A program made the position numbers and the translations under genes. DNA of 26,547 nt from a virus, in the IMG/VR virus record IMGVR_UViG_3300037285_000086, positions 1-26,547 of that record, one strand, 5' to 3'. Each line of letters opens with the position of its first letter. The first letter of the stretch is position 1. The notes below the pieces were generated by a model, which saw only the letters and a list, made by a program, of their open reading frames with translations, was not told the origin of the DNA and searched no databases. This document shows positions 20,870 through 26,547 of the stretch, piece after piece.

Positions 20870-21573
20870 TTCTTGGCTCCCTGAAACATTCCGGTAGGTT
20901 TGGCTTCTGCAAAGTTCCTGTTAGCCAGGCGGAACTCTTGCGATTGCATTGTGGTTCGCTCTTGCGTAGTGAAAGGTCCACCTTTTGTTTTAGCAACCCA
21001 GATGCTTTGTTTTTCTTCTGCTGTTAACTCAAACCATGCCTCCGAGGCAGTGCTCAAGTCGCCCGATTCAATACCCTCTTTGATTGCCTCTATTGTATTC
21101 CTGAGAGCGTGTACGGCATCTGACAGAGAATTCTGACGCGATTGCTCTTTAGCGTTAGCCGCAGCATCTTTGCGCTCTTGGTCCGCGTTTGTGTTGTCCC
21201 GGGTGTCGGCGTCTTTGTTGTCGTCAATCAGCAGCAGGCCATTTAATGCGTACTTGCGGGCATAGCTAGAAGTTGACCCTGTAATCTGCGACTCATCCAT
21301 GCCTTTCTTGGTTAGCGCCTCGCGGGCATAGGCCGTTGTCGTAATGCTAGTTTGACCGTCTGACATGGTGACCGTAGCTTTGACGTACACGCGATCACCT
21401 ACGGCCTGTATGTCATCGCTGATGGTCAGCGTCAAGACACCTAAAAGAGGTTTAACGGCCTGTAAGATATCCTCACAACTTCTGTACTTGTAGCCACCAA
21501 AGCTGTTTGTCTGGCATTTAGGCGCGTTTAGCTGCGACTGTATGCGGGACAGTGCTTCATGTAATGTGCTCAC
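20866..21573 (-). CDS. erf: ERF-family single-strand annealing recombinase
   Basis: A 235-residue ERF protein. The core is residues 1-135: LHEALSRIQSQLNAPKCQTN, then SFGGYKYRSCEDILQAVKPL, GDRVYVKATVTM, TTTAYAREALTKKGMDESQI and TGSTSSYARKYALNGLLLID, with DDNKDADT closing it. These are the signature segments of P22 Erf-type recombinases, which anneal complementary single strands and help circularise or repair phage DNA. The rest is a helical, charged linker. The start is GTG (21573), with its GTGA overlapping the stop of the small upstream gene. Confidence 0.95.
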   Translation of the reverse strand: MSTLHEALSRIQSQLNAPKCQTNSFGGYKYRSCEDILQAVKPLLGVLTLTISDDIQAVGDRVYVKATVTMSDGQTSITTTAYAREALTKKGMDESQITGSTSSYARKYALNGLLLIDDNKDADTRDNTNADQERKDAAANAKEQSRQNSLSDAVHALRNTIEAIKEGIESGDLSTASEAWFELTAEEKQSIWVAKTKGGPFTTQERTTMQSQEFRLANRNFAEAKPTGMFQGAKK

Positions 21574-21695
21574 GACTGCTGCTCCTTTGCATAGGTTTCT
21601 GCGTATCCGAGATCGTATGACACGCCCCGGCCTGCATGGTGAGGTACGCCGTCTTCACAATCCTGCTTGCCTTGCTCGTATAAAGTCCTGTCCAT
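21570..21695 (-). CDS. 41-residue hypothetical protein
   Basis: A 41-residue ORF (MDRTLYEQGKQDCEDG...) preceded by AAGGAGAAG and overlapping the erf start by GTGA. The GKQDCEDGVPH and GYAETYAKEQ segments resemble short phage proteins ('Y-x-x-G-x-x-D-x-x-x-G-x-x') without known function. Strong ribosome site and tight coupling to erf support it as a real gene. Confidence 0.6.
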   Translation of the reverse strand: MDRTLYEQGKQDCEDGVPHHAGRGVSYDLGYAETYAKEQQS

Positions 21696-21716
21696 GATCT
21701 TCTCCTTACTGTGGGG

Positions 21717-21959
21717 TTAGAGGTCTTGGCAATTTAAAAGAGCTTCTGCACCCTGCCTTGCAAGATTGGCAATTAGCTCAAACAGTTCACCATGACCTGC
21801 TTCGTTCATTGAAAGGTTAATAACTGTCGAATTAGACAGAAGACCCTGCATTGCTTGCGCCTCAAAATACTCTCGCTTGGTCAGGCCCATAGGCGCAGCT
21901 TCTACATAAGACTGCCACTCCTGCGGCATTGCCGGGCTGTTTCCGTTATATGTGTTCAT
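21717..21959 (-). CDS. GLTKREYF-family phage protein
   Basis: An 80-residue protein started at 21959 behind AAGGAAAAG; an in-frame start at 22052 would run through the regulatory region. It has the typical features of a common phage early protein: NSPAMPQEW at the N-terminus and GLTKREYFEAQAMQGLL in the middle, then a helical tail. The function of this family is not known. It is the first gene of the minus-strand recombination unit, opposite the Cro-like regulator. Confidence 0.75.
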   Translation of the reverse strand: MNTYNGNSPAMPQEWQSYVEAAPMGLTKREYFEAQAMQGLLSNSTVINLSMNEAGHGELFELIANLARQGAEALLNCQDL

Positions 21960-21984
21960 AATCTTTTCCTTATTAGCGTTTGAC

Positions 21985-22013
21985 TTCACAACCACTTTAT
22001 CGCAAACTATACG
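21985..22013 (+). promoter_or_regulatory. plus-strand promoter for the replication operon
   Basis: TTCACA (21985-21990), 17-base spacer, TATACG (22008-22013). The -35 is moderate and the -10 has one poor base. It overlaps the minus-strand promoter at 21994-22022 almost completely, so the two are probably mutually exclusive. Confidence 0.5.
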
Positions 22014-22022
22014 CAAATGCAA
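21994..22022 (-). promoter_or_regulatory. minus-strand promoter for recombination operon, with CGCAA repeats
   Basis: On the minus strand TTGCAT (22022-22017), 17 bases, TAAAGT (21999-21994). Within it, CGCAA at 22001-22005 and 22012-22016 (11-bp phase) and TGCAA at 22018-22022 form direct repeats on the plus strand, a plausible operator for the adjacent HTH gene. Confidence 0.55.
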
Positions 22023-22045
22023 CAACTGAACCGGAGAAATATATA

Positions 22046-22219
22046 GTGACAATCGAGCAGATCAGAGAGGCTTTACAGGACCGCAACCTCAAAGAAGTCG
22101 AGCGCCGCACTGGCGTCCACTACGTTACCCTTTCGAGGATCAGGAACGGCTCACACACAAACCCGCGCTATAAGACCGTCAAGACGCTGGAAGACTACTT
22201 TAAAGATCAGGTGGCATGA
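22046..22219 (+). CDS. Cro-like HTH regulator
   Basis: A 57-residue protein with GTG start at 22046, chosen because CCGGAG lies at a suitable distance; upstream in-frame ATG 21980 would lie in the promoter. The chain is an HTH alone: IEQIREALQDRNLKEVERRT, then GVHYVTLSRIRNGSHTNPRY and a final helix TVKTLEDYFK. This is the pattern of small XRE/Cro-type phage repressors (V-x-x-x-T-G-x-x-x-x-T-L-S-R-I-x-x-G). It lies at the head of the plus-strand replication operon, facing the recombination operon, the usual place for Cro. No larger CI-like repressor is visible. Confidence 0.8.
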   Translation: MTIEQIREALQDRNLKEVERRTGVHYVTLSRIRNGSHTNPRYKTVKTLEDYFKDQVA

Positions 22220-22220
22220 G

Positions 22221-23063
22221 GTGTCTGGGTACATCAAGCTGCACCGCGCAGTGAGGGGCACAGCGATAGCCCAACACCCTGAGTATTTTGCGGCATGGGT
22301 CCACCTTCTTTGCATGGCAAGCCACAAGGCACACCAACAAATTGTTGGGACTAAAATCGTTGACCTTGAGCCAGGTCAATTGGTGTTTGGAAGGCAGCGA
22401 TTTAGTGCCACCACAGGCATCTCGGAGAACAAAGTAAGATCCGCAATAGTGGTGTTAAAAGAGCTTCTAATGATCACCAGCAAATCACACGCTAAATTCT
22501 CAGTTATATCAATAACTAACTGGTCAAAGTATCAGGACTCATCACCAGCAAATAACCACGAAACCACCAGCAAACCACCAGCAAGCCACCACGAACAAGA
22601 AGGTAGTAAGAATGAAGAGAATGAAAAGACTAAAGATAAAGACCTTGTACCAGCCAAGGCTGATACCTCGAAATACTCGGATGAGTTTGAGGCTGTGTGG
22701 CTTGCTAGGGTAAAGCGAGAGGGCAACGACCCGAAGGCGGGGGCATACAAATGTTGGAAAGCCAATCTTAAACGCGGGGTAACGGCAGAGGTAATGACAA
22801 ACGGCATGGCCCGGTACAAGAAATTCTGTGAGGCAAAGAAATCAGTCGGCACCGAGGGAGTGCAAATGCTGCAAACCTTCTTAGGGCCAAACGAGAACTA
22901 TTTGCAAGACTGGACAGTTAACAAACAGGTACAGGCTAATGGAAAATATAACGGATCTTATGGGCAAGCAGATTACAACGGTGAAGGATGGGCTGAAGGA
23001 TTCGACCCAACCGCAGACCCCTTCGCAGACCTCATTGACGGAACTGGACCAACGAATCATTGA
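22221..23063 (+). CDS. O-like replication initiator
   Basis: A 280-residue protein started at GTG 22221, with AGGTGG just before. Residues about 1-105 form the winged-helix DNA-binding domain of phage replisome organisers (GYIKLHRAVRGTAIAQHPEY, LEPGQLVFGRQRFSATTGIS, ENKVRSAIVVLKELLMI, FSVISITNWSKYQ). A low-complexity linker follows, encoded by iteron-like repeats, then a C-terminal helical domain (EFEAVWLARVKREGNDPKAG, GAYKCWKANLKRGVTAE) that would contact the helicase loader. Lambda O has the same plan with the origin inside the gene. The P-like gene starts within its last 125 bases. Confidence 0.8.
   Translation: MSGYIKLHRAVRGTAIAQHPEYFAAWVHLLCMASHKAHQQIVGTKIVDLEPGQLVFGRQRFSATTGISENKVRSAIVVLKELLMITSKSHAKFSVISITNWSKYQDSSPANNHETTSKPPASHHEQEGSKNEENEKTKDKDLVPAKADTSKYSDEFEAVWLARVKREGNDPKAGAYKCWKANLKRGVTAEVMTNGMARYKKFCEAKKSVGTEGVQMLQTFLGPNENYLQDWTVNKQVQANGKYNGSYGQADYNGEGWAEGFDPTADPFADLIDGTGPTNH
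22473..22660. other. putative replication origin with iterons
   Basis: Four copies of ACCACCAGCAA or ATCACCAGCAA begin at 22473, 22541, 22563 and 22574 (spacings 68, 22 and 11), with a degenerate fifth (GCCACCACGAA) at 22585. A purine-rich, AT-rich strand follows (about 22595-22655, mostly A and G). The order iterons then asymmetric AT-rich run, between the two domains of an O-like gene, is that of the lambda origin. Confidence 0.6.
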
Positions 23064-23631
23064 TCGGCTATTCGCTCGCTTAAAAGCAATCTTTCCAAAA
23101 TGGAGAGAGATATGGAATTCCGAGGACGAACTGAGGGCCGCTAAGCGTCAGTGGACACGTTCAATTGTAAGCAAGGGGGTAGCCGACCCTTCTATGTTAA
23201 AACTCGGCATAGACCGCGCAGAGGTCATAGGATGGGTACGCCCGCCGTCACCAGCGCAGTTTTGCGAATGGTGCATTGACGCAGCCAAGGTCAACGCAGG
23301 CATTCCGACCCAAGCAGATGCCTTGTCAATGATTATGACTGTTGCGCGAAACGGCAACCACAACCGCAAGCGCACAAAAATGAAGCCAGCAATTTACCAG
23401 ATGTATCGTTTTATAGACTGGTATTCTTTTTCGCAGAAGAAAACCGAGGACGCAGAGAAGATTGCGATCCGCGCATACGAGCAGATGGTTGAACACTGGA
23501 GAAGCGGCCTACCGTTCGCTGAACAGCCGATAATGATTGAGGAACACAAGCCCTCGGGTGTCGTCACAAAATCCAACAGGAATGCCGGTAGAGCCGCTAT
23601 GAAAGAACTTATGAAGGGGATGGTCAAATGA
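22939..23631 (+). CDS. P-like helicase loader
   Basis: A 230-residue protein with the lambda P-type signature: LDQRIIDRLFARLKAIFPKW, then EDELRAAKRQWTRSIVSKGV and PPSPAQFCEWCIDAAKVNAG. Lambda P brings the host DnaB helicase to O at the origin. The ATG at 22939 makes an N-terminal leader of about 35 residues that overlaps the O-like gene in another frame by 125 bases, more than the usual few bases; the ATG at 22960 is an alternative. The TGA overlaps the ATG of gene A2 (ATGA). Confident on the family, less so on the exact start. Confidence 0.85.
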   Translation: MENITDLMGKQITTVKDGLKDSTQPQTPSQTSLTELDQRIIDRLFARLKAIFPKWREIWNSEDELRAAKRQWTRSIVSKGVADPSMLKLGIDRAEVIGWVRPPSPAQFCEWCIDAAKVNAGIPTQADALSMIMTVARNGNHNRKRTKMKPAIYQMYRFIDWYSFSQKKTEDAEKIAIRAYEQMVEHWRSGLPFAEQPIMIEEHKPSGVVTKSNRNAGRAAMKELMKGMVK

Positions 23632-23861
23632 CTAAATACACTGGCACAGAAAGTGAAAAAAGTAATTTACAAGAAAGATCTGATTTTGCGTTAACAGACG
23701 CAAAAGTTTTAGAAGATATGGCTCACGAATTAAGAAGTTTGAGCTTTGCAATTGAGGCGTGCGGGCATGACGGAGCTATTGAATATAAAAAAGTATGTGT
23801 TCTGGCTCCAAAGCTAATAAAAATAATAGCTAACTATCTTCCTAACGGTTTTGAGGAGTAA
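23628..23861 (+). CDS. cassette protein A2 (paralog of 2723-2968)
   Basis: A 77-residue helical protein; the start overlaps the P-like stop. KVLEDMAHELRSLSFAIEAC, then GHDGAIEYKKVC and KIIANYLPN match A1 position for position (A1 has KVLDEMADELRSLNFAIEAC). The first 25 residues diverge and are rich in Ser/Lys/Glu. Both cysteines are kept. In this copy there is no separate promoter; it rides the replication operon. It is AT-richer than P and NinG around it, which suggests acquisition. Function unknown. Confidence 0.75.
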   Translation: MTKYTGTESEKSNLQERSDFALTDAKVLEDMAHELRSLSFAIEACGHDGAIEYKKVCVLAPKLIKIIANYLPNGFEE

Positions 23862-23865
23862 GGAA

Positions 23866-24111
23866 ATGGCACAGGTATTTTACATTTGCGACGTTAACGA
23901 CAAAACGCGCTTACCAAAATGGCACAGGACTTTAGGCGCTGTGACTAATGAATGCAAAAGGCTTAACAAGAAAAACGACAAAAAGAATGGCAGGACAATG
24001 GCACGTTATTTTTGCGGCGATTGGGCGGAAATAAATATTGCAATGGAGATTATAAGTAAAACTAGAAATTGGCCTATTAAATTTGTAGCAAAGAAAAAGG
24101 CTAACAAGTGA
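23866..24111 (+). CDS. cassette protein B2 (paralog of 2961-3197)
   Basis: An 81-residue basic protein started at 23866 behind AAGGAA, four bases after the A2 stop. FYICDVNDKTRLPKWHRTL, CKRLNKKNDKKNGRTMAR, YFCGDWAEINIAMEIIS and RNWPI are the counterparts of B1 motifs in the same order; all three cysteines and the tryptophans are conserved. The C-terminus is a lysine-rich tail (AKKKANK) that B1 lacks. Unknown function. Its stop overlaps the GTG of the next gene. Confidence 0.75.
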   Translation: MAQVFYICDVNDKTRLPKWHRTLGAVTNECKRLNKKNDKKNGRTMARYFCGDWAEINIAMEIISKTRNWPIKFVAKKKANK

Positions 24112-24455
24112 GCGAGGTATCAGAACACTGGCTCCACGGCCTGAGAACGCTGGTCAAGGATTTTGCCGAAGCTAAAGCCCAGCGTGTGTACCTTGAGCAT
24201 TACCGCAAAAGCAAAAAGGCTATGCTTATGGCAGAGGCTGAGGTTAGCAATCCGATGAAATACAAATCAGCATCCAGTCAAGAGGTCTACGCATACCGGC
24301 ATGCCGAGTACATCGAGCTGCTGGAAGGGCTAAAAGCTGCAACGGAAACCGAAGAGTACAGGCGGTGGCAGCTTAAAAGCCGAGAGATGCGTTTCGAGGA
24401 ATGGCGGACAGAACAGGCTACGCAACGGCAAGAACACAAACGATACGGGAATTAG
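24108..24455 (+). CDS. conserved phage protein upstream of ninG
   Basis: A 115-residue, charged, almost fully helical protein with GTG start (GTGA overlap). EHWLHGLRTLVKDFAEAKAQ, YLEHYRKSKKAMLMAEAE, YRHAEYIELLEGLKAATETE and EEYRRWQLKSREMRFEEWRT are the conserved parts of a small phage protein that commonly precedes ninG-like genes, as far as I recall. The helical, Arg/Glu-rich structure suggests a protein- or DNA-binding role; no catalytic motif. Confidence 0.7.
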   Translation: MSEVSEHWLHGLRTLVKDFAEAKAQRVYLEHYRKSKKAMLMAEAEVSNPMKYKSASSQEVYAYRHAEYIELLEGLKAATETEEYRRWQLKSREMRFEEWRTEQATQRQEHKRYGN

Positions 24456-24456
24456 G

Positions 24457-25071
24457 ATGCGAAAGTGTCGACATTGCAAAACAGAGATTCCCAAGGTCAG
24501 CGAAAGCACGCCAATACAGGCAAAGGGCTTTTGCAGCTTTGCACATGCATCGGACTATGGGCTGATAAAGGCCAAGGCATCTATTGCAAAAAAGGCAAAG
24601 CAGAAAACCCAAAAGGCCAGCAAAGACCGGCTGGATCTAAACCGCAGACACCTGCCCTGGCAGCATGAGCAGTGCAAAACCTCGTTTAATCGATTACGGG
24701 TGCAGGAAGAGTTCCAGTGGTTCGCTGAGCGCGGCCTTGAGCCGGAGTGCATATCATGCGGCAAGCAGAACATGGACTGGTGCTGTGGCCACTACAAGAC
24801 CGTTGGTGCCCAGTCAGGACTTAGGTACGACCGTAATTGCACATTTTTGCAATGCAATCGATATTGCAATATGGGGCTAAGTGGCAACCTATCAGGCAAC
24901 AAGACAACCCGAGGCTACACGCAAGGGCTGGCAGATAGGTTTGGCCAGGCTGAGGCAGACAGGATCATCGCGTACTGCGAGGCACAAACAGCGCCCGTTA
25001 AGTGGGACTGGCAGGAAATGGAAGCCTGGCGGAAAGATTGGAATATAAAATATAGAGAATTATCCAAATAA
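24457..25071 (+). CDS. ninG: NinG/Rap recombination protein
   Basis: A 204-residue protein of the lambda NinG (Rap) family. It begins with a CxxC zinc finger and the family signature KCRHCKTEIPKVSESTPIQA, then GFCSFAHASDYG; the middle has a helical linker (KAKQKTQKASKDRLDLNRRH); the C-terminal half has CISCGKQNMDWCCGHYKTVG, RYDRNCTFLQCNRYCNMGLS and GNLSGN, an HNH-like metal-binding fold. Rap cleaves branched DNA such as Holliday junctions and helps recombination. Its position after O, P and accessory genes is that of lambda's nin region. Confidence 0.95.
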   Translation: MRKCRHCKTEIPKVSESTPIQAKGFCSFAHASDYGLIKAKASIAKKAKQKTQKASKDRLDLNRRHLPWQHEQCKTSFNRLRVQEEFQWFAERGLEPECISCGKQNMDWCCGHYKTVGAQSGLRYDRNCTFLQCNRYCNMGLSGNLSGNKTTRGYTQGLADRFGQAEADRIIAYCEAQTAPVKWDWQEMEAWRKDWNIKYRELSK

Positions 25072-25075
25072 GTCC

Positions 25076-25103
25076 TTGCACACCCACTAGCCTGTGTTAA
25101 TGT
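25076..25103 (+). promoter_or_regulatory. TTGCAC-N16-TAATGT promoter for 25141 operon
   Basis: TTGCAC (25076-25081), 16 bases, TAATGT (25098-25103), embedded in CCTGTGTTAATGTTAACTC. It has the same design as 2654-2681 and 5011-5038. It starts 5 bases after the ninG stop. Confidence 0.7.
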
Positions 25104-25140
25104 TAACTCAACAACACGAACCACAAGAAAGGAAATTACG

Positions 25141-25302
25141 ATGAGCGAACACATCGGAAACTACAAAGACCTAAACGGCGACACAGTGCGCGTGACCTTT
25201 GATAATCGCCGGTACTATTACGAGGTGATCGACGGTACGCCGGATCGGTACGTTAGCCACCAGGGTCCAGATACAGACCGCACGCTGGTGCGCATCGCAT
25301 GA
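25141..25302 (+). CDS. 53-residue hypothetical protein
   Basis: A 53-residue, beta-rich ORF (EHIGNYKDLNGDTVRVTF, then RRYYYEVIDGTPDRYVSH). It has AAAGGAAATTACG before the ATG and is the first gene after the TTGCAC promoter. The last bases overlap a 15-codon ORF that begins ATGATCTGC (25299). No family recognised; its ribosome site sequence is repeated before the 25343 gene. Confidence 0.65.
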   Translation: MSEHIGNYKDLNGDTVRVTFDNRRYYYEVIDGTPDRYVSHQGPDTDRTLVRIA

Positions 25303-25346
25303 TCTGCGAAGGCTGCAAAATTAAAAATAAAAGGAAATTACGATGA
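25299..25346 (+). pseudogene. 15-codon CxxC mini-ORF, possible gene remnant
   Basis: It reads MICEGCKIKNKRKLR, overlapping the previous stop (ATGA) and the next start (ATGA). Its CEGCK start resembles that of the 25846 gene (MNNCEGCKRR). It may be a truncated copy, or a coupling peptide that carries the ribosome to the 25343 gene. Confidence 0.35.
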
Positions 25347-25849
25347 GCAAGCGATTCGGAAGAAACCAGCGCAAGCAGATGAAAGATCAGATTGCTAAAC
25401 TTGAGTCAGGCTTATCTGCTGCCGAGCGGATCATTAAAAGAACCGAAGCCTTTGGTCGGAGAGATCGAAATATTGTTGAAGAAACGGCGCAGGTTCTTGG
25501 CAGGCATTTCATAACACTAAGCCCATACCAAGAGGAAGTCAGGGCTTTGGACCAGCTTGCCGCAGGTTGGCGCGTAGCAATGGCCAGTCAAATACCGACA
25601 GCCTATTACTCCAATGACACAAGCCCATCTCATCAAGAAGTTTGTGAAATTGTGTTGCCAATTCTACGCGGATCTGTTGAGGCCGATAAACTCAGGCAGC
25701 GCGTTCACATCCAATTTACGTATTCGGGACGCAATGTGGGTTACGGCATAGACTTAGAGTCATTGGCGCTTTTGCCGCCAAGAGTTAGGGCCGAAAGGAT
25801 TGGCCGGGAAATGGCGCTTCATCTCTTAAAAGATTTGGATGGGCTATGA
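25343..25849 (+). CDS. hypothetical phage protein
   Basis: A 168-residue protein, basic at the start (SKRFGRNQRKQMKDQIAKLE), with a helical N-terminal half, then IQFTYSGRNVGYGIDLESLA and a C-terminal helix IGREMALHLLKDLD. The start uses the ribosome site AAAAGGAAATTACG. No recognised domain; a DNA- or RNA-binding N-terminus would fit the basic start. It overlaps the next gene by ATGA. Confidence 0.65.
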   Translation: MSKRFGRNQRKQMKDQIAKLESGLSAAERIIKRTEAFGRRDRNIVEETAQVLGRHFITLSPYQEEVRALDQLAAGWRVAMASQIPTAYYSNDTSPSHQEVCEIVLPILRGSVEADKLRQRVHIQFTYSGRNVGYGIDLESLALLPPRVRAERIGREMALHLLKDLDGL

Positions 25850-26031
25850 ACAACTGTGAAGGCTGCAAGCGCAGACTACCCATACACGCCGGCATTCACG
25901 TCGCCGAGCTGGAATACATTCTCTGCACCCGGCCCGCGCTAGAGCTAGAAGCTAAGTACGAAGACACTTGGTACAGGCCAGATAAAAAAGTAAGTCAAGA
26001 TGCGCCGTTTAGTTGTGGAAGCAAGGCATGA
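25846..26031 (+). CDS. small cysteine-containing protein
   Basis: A 61-residue protein with NNCEGCKRRLPIHAGIHVAE at the start and two further cysteines (LCTRPA and FSCGS). The paired cysteines suggest a small metal-binding fold. It overlaps both neighbours by ATGA and directly precedes the PAPS-reductase-like gene. Phage genes of this kind are found next to that family; function unknown. Confidence 0.65.
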   Translation: MNNCEGCKRRLPIHAGIHVAELEYILCTRPALELEAKYEDTWYRPDKKVSQDAPFSCGSKA

Positions 26032-26420
26032 GCGACCAAAAGAAAAAACTGTTTATAAGCTTTTCAGGCGGGCGCACGTCAGGTTTTATGACTTGGTGGC
26101 TGATTAAAAATTACGCGGATCAATTCGATATAAAAGTGGTTTTTGCCAACACCGGATCGGAGCGTGAGGAAACTCTGCAGTTTGTAGATCAATGCGACAA
26201 GCACTTTGGATGGAGTGTTGTGTGGATTGAAGCCGTTGTTCATCACGGCATCCGAAAGGGCAGCACTCACAAGGTTGTAAGCTTTGAAACTGCAAGCCGC
26301 AAAGGTGAGCCGTTCGAAGAGGTTATCAAAGAGTACGGCATTCCAAATGCAGCTTACCCGCACTGCACTCGTGAGTTAAAGACAAACGCAATGACCAGTT
26401 ACATAAAATCAATTGGCTGA
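26028..26420 (+). CDS. PAPS-reductase-family protein (N-terminal part, ends at in-frame TGA)
   Basis: 130 residues from the ATG at 26028 (overlaps the previous stop). The PP-loop is LFISFSGGRTSGFM (nucleotide binding), followed by VVFANTGSEREETLQFVDQC and AYPHCTRELKTNAM. These are typical of phage PAPS-reductase/adenylyl-transfer-like PP-loop proteins, usually about 250-300 residues. The frame is stopped by TGA at 26418-26420 where many relatives would have Trp, but coding-like sequence continues in the same frame. It could be a nonsense mutant, a read-through gene, or a sequencing error. It is a late member of the 25141 operon. Confidence 0.75.
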   Translation: MSDQKKKLFISFSGGRTSGFMTWWLIKNYADQFDIKVVFANTGSEREETLQFVDQCDKHFGWSVVWIEAVVHHGIRKGSTHKVVSFETASRKGEPFEEVIKEYGIPNAAYPHCTRELKTNAMTSYIKSIG

Positions 26421-26547
26421 AAATCGTGGACGACAGCAATCGGCATTAGGGCTGACGAAGTTGACCGAATAAACCCTAAGTTTCGAGAGTTAAATTTTTG
26501 GTATCCATTGGTAGGCATCAACACAACCAAGCAAGACGTTAAACGAT
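26421..26547 (+). other. continuation of the same frame after TGA, to window end
   Basis: In frame with the preceding gene, with no further stop: KSWTTAIGIRADEVDRINPK, then FRELNFWYPLVGINTTKQDV and KR. 'IGIRADE-DR' and 'P-LV' are normal parts of this family, so this is the C-terminal half separated by one TGA. It runs off the window. Confidence 0.7.

Noticed and set aside
21960-22052. N-terminal extension of the GLTKREYF protein
   Set aside because: It spans the divergent promoters; the start at 21959 has a strong ribosome site.
1-26547. tRNA genes, insertion sequences, integrase or attachment sites
   Set aside because: Looked for and not seen; no cloverleaf, transposase motif or tyrosine/serine recombinase motif was found by eye.

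Overview
The window is a contiguous piece of a tailed double-stranded DNA phage genome (siphovirus-like, lambda-style tail logic). It holds a major tail protein, a frameshifted tail-assembly chaperone, a very long tape measure, a tail fibre, lysis genes, ERF/DUF1351/SSB recombination genes, O- and P-like replication genes and NinG. Host-side hints (a PagL-like outer-membrane lipid A deacylase, signal peptides, an orphan methyltransferase, Fis-type HTH proteins) point to a gammaproteobacterial host, probably environmental or marine. No integrase, terminase, portal or capsid gene is in the window, so it is only part of a genome and lifestyle cannot be decided.

Layout. (1) 1-1310, plus: small accessory ('moron') genes including two tiny Fis-like HTH proteins, a secreted protein and a truncated gene. 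(2) 1320-2582: tail-completion and tail-terminator genes with two accessory genes between them. (3) 2583-3410: an accessory cassette with its own sigma70-like promoter and terminator (A1-B1-HTH3). (4) 3420-4953: late promoter, major tail protein, and G/GT chaperone with a -1 frameshift site AAATTTT. (5) 4954-5466: a second accessory cassette. (6) 5478-12775: a second copy of the late promoter, the tape measure (apparent AUC start), a distal tail protein and a tail fibre with 57-bp repeats. (7) 12775-15041: DUF4376 fibre accessory protein, PagL-like barrel, M15-like endolysin and two holin-like membrane proteins. (8) 15035-17111, minus: six translationally coupled small genes. (9) 17185-17424, plus: an HTH regulator with its own terminator. 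(10) 17444-21959, minus: two transcription units, one with TraR-like, methyltransferase and DUF3310-like genes, the other with SSB, DUF1351, ERF and two small genes. (11) 22046-25071, plus: Cro-like regulator, O-like initiator with an iteron-type origin inside it, P-like helicase loader, a second copy of the A-B cassette, a conserved phage gene and ninG. (12) 25076-26547: a third TTGCAC-type promoter driving small genes and a PAPS-reductase-family gene interrupted by an in-frame TGA.

Most striking signals. A two-gene cassette of unknown function (A-B) occurs twice, about 21 kb apart, once in the late tail region and once in the replication operon. Three paralogous mini-HTH proteins are scattered among morons. 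Structural genes are re-started after accessory cassettes by near-identical 35-bp late promoters, whose leaders have matched hairpins and matched lengths. Three promoters with the same TTGC(A/T)(C/T)-N16-TA(A/T)TGT design share a TGTGTTAAT-like element that also flanks the promoter beside the 17185 regulator. All functional statements come from reading the sequence and remembered family signatures; no database search was run.
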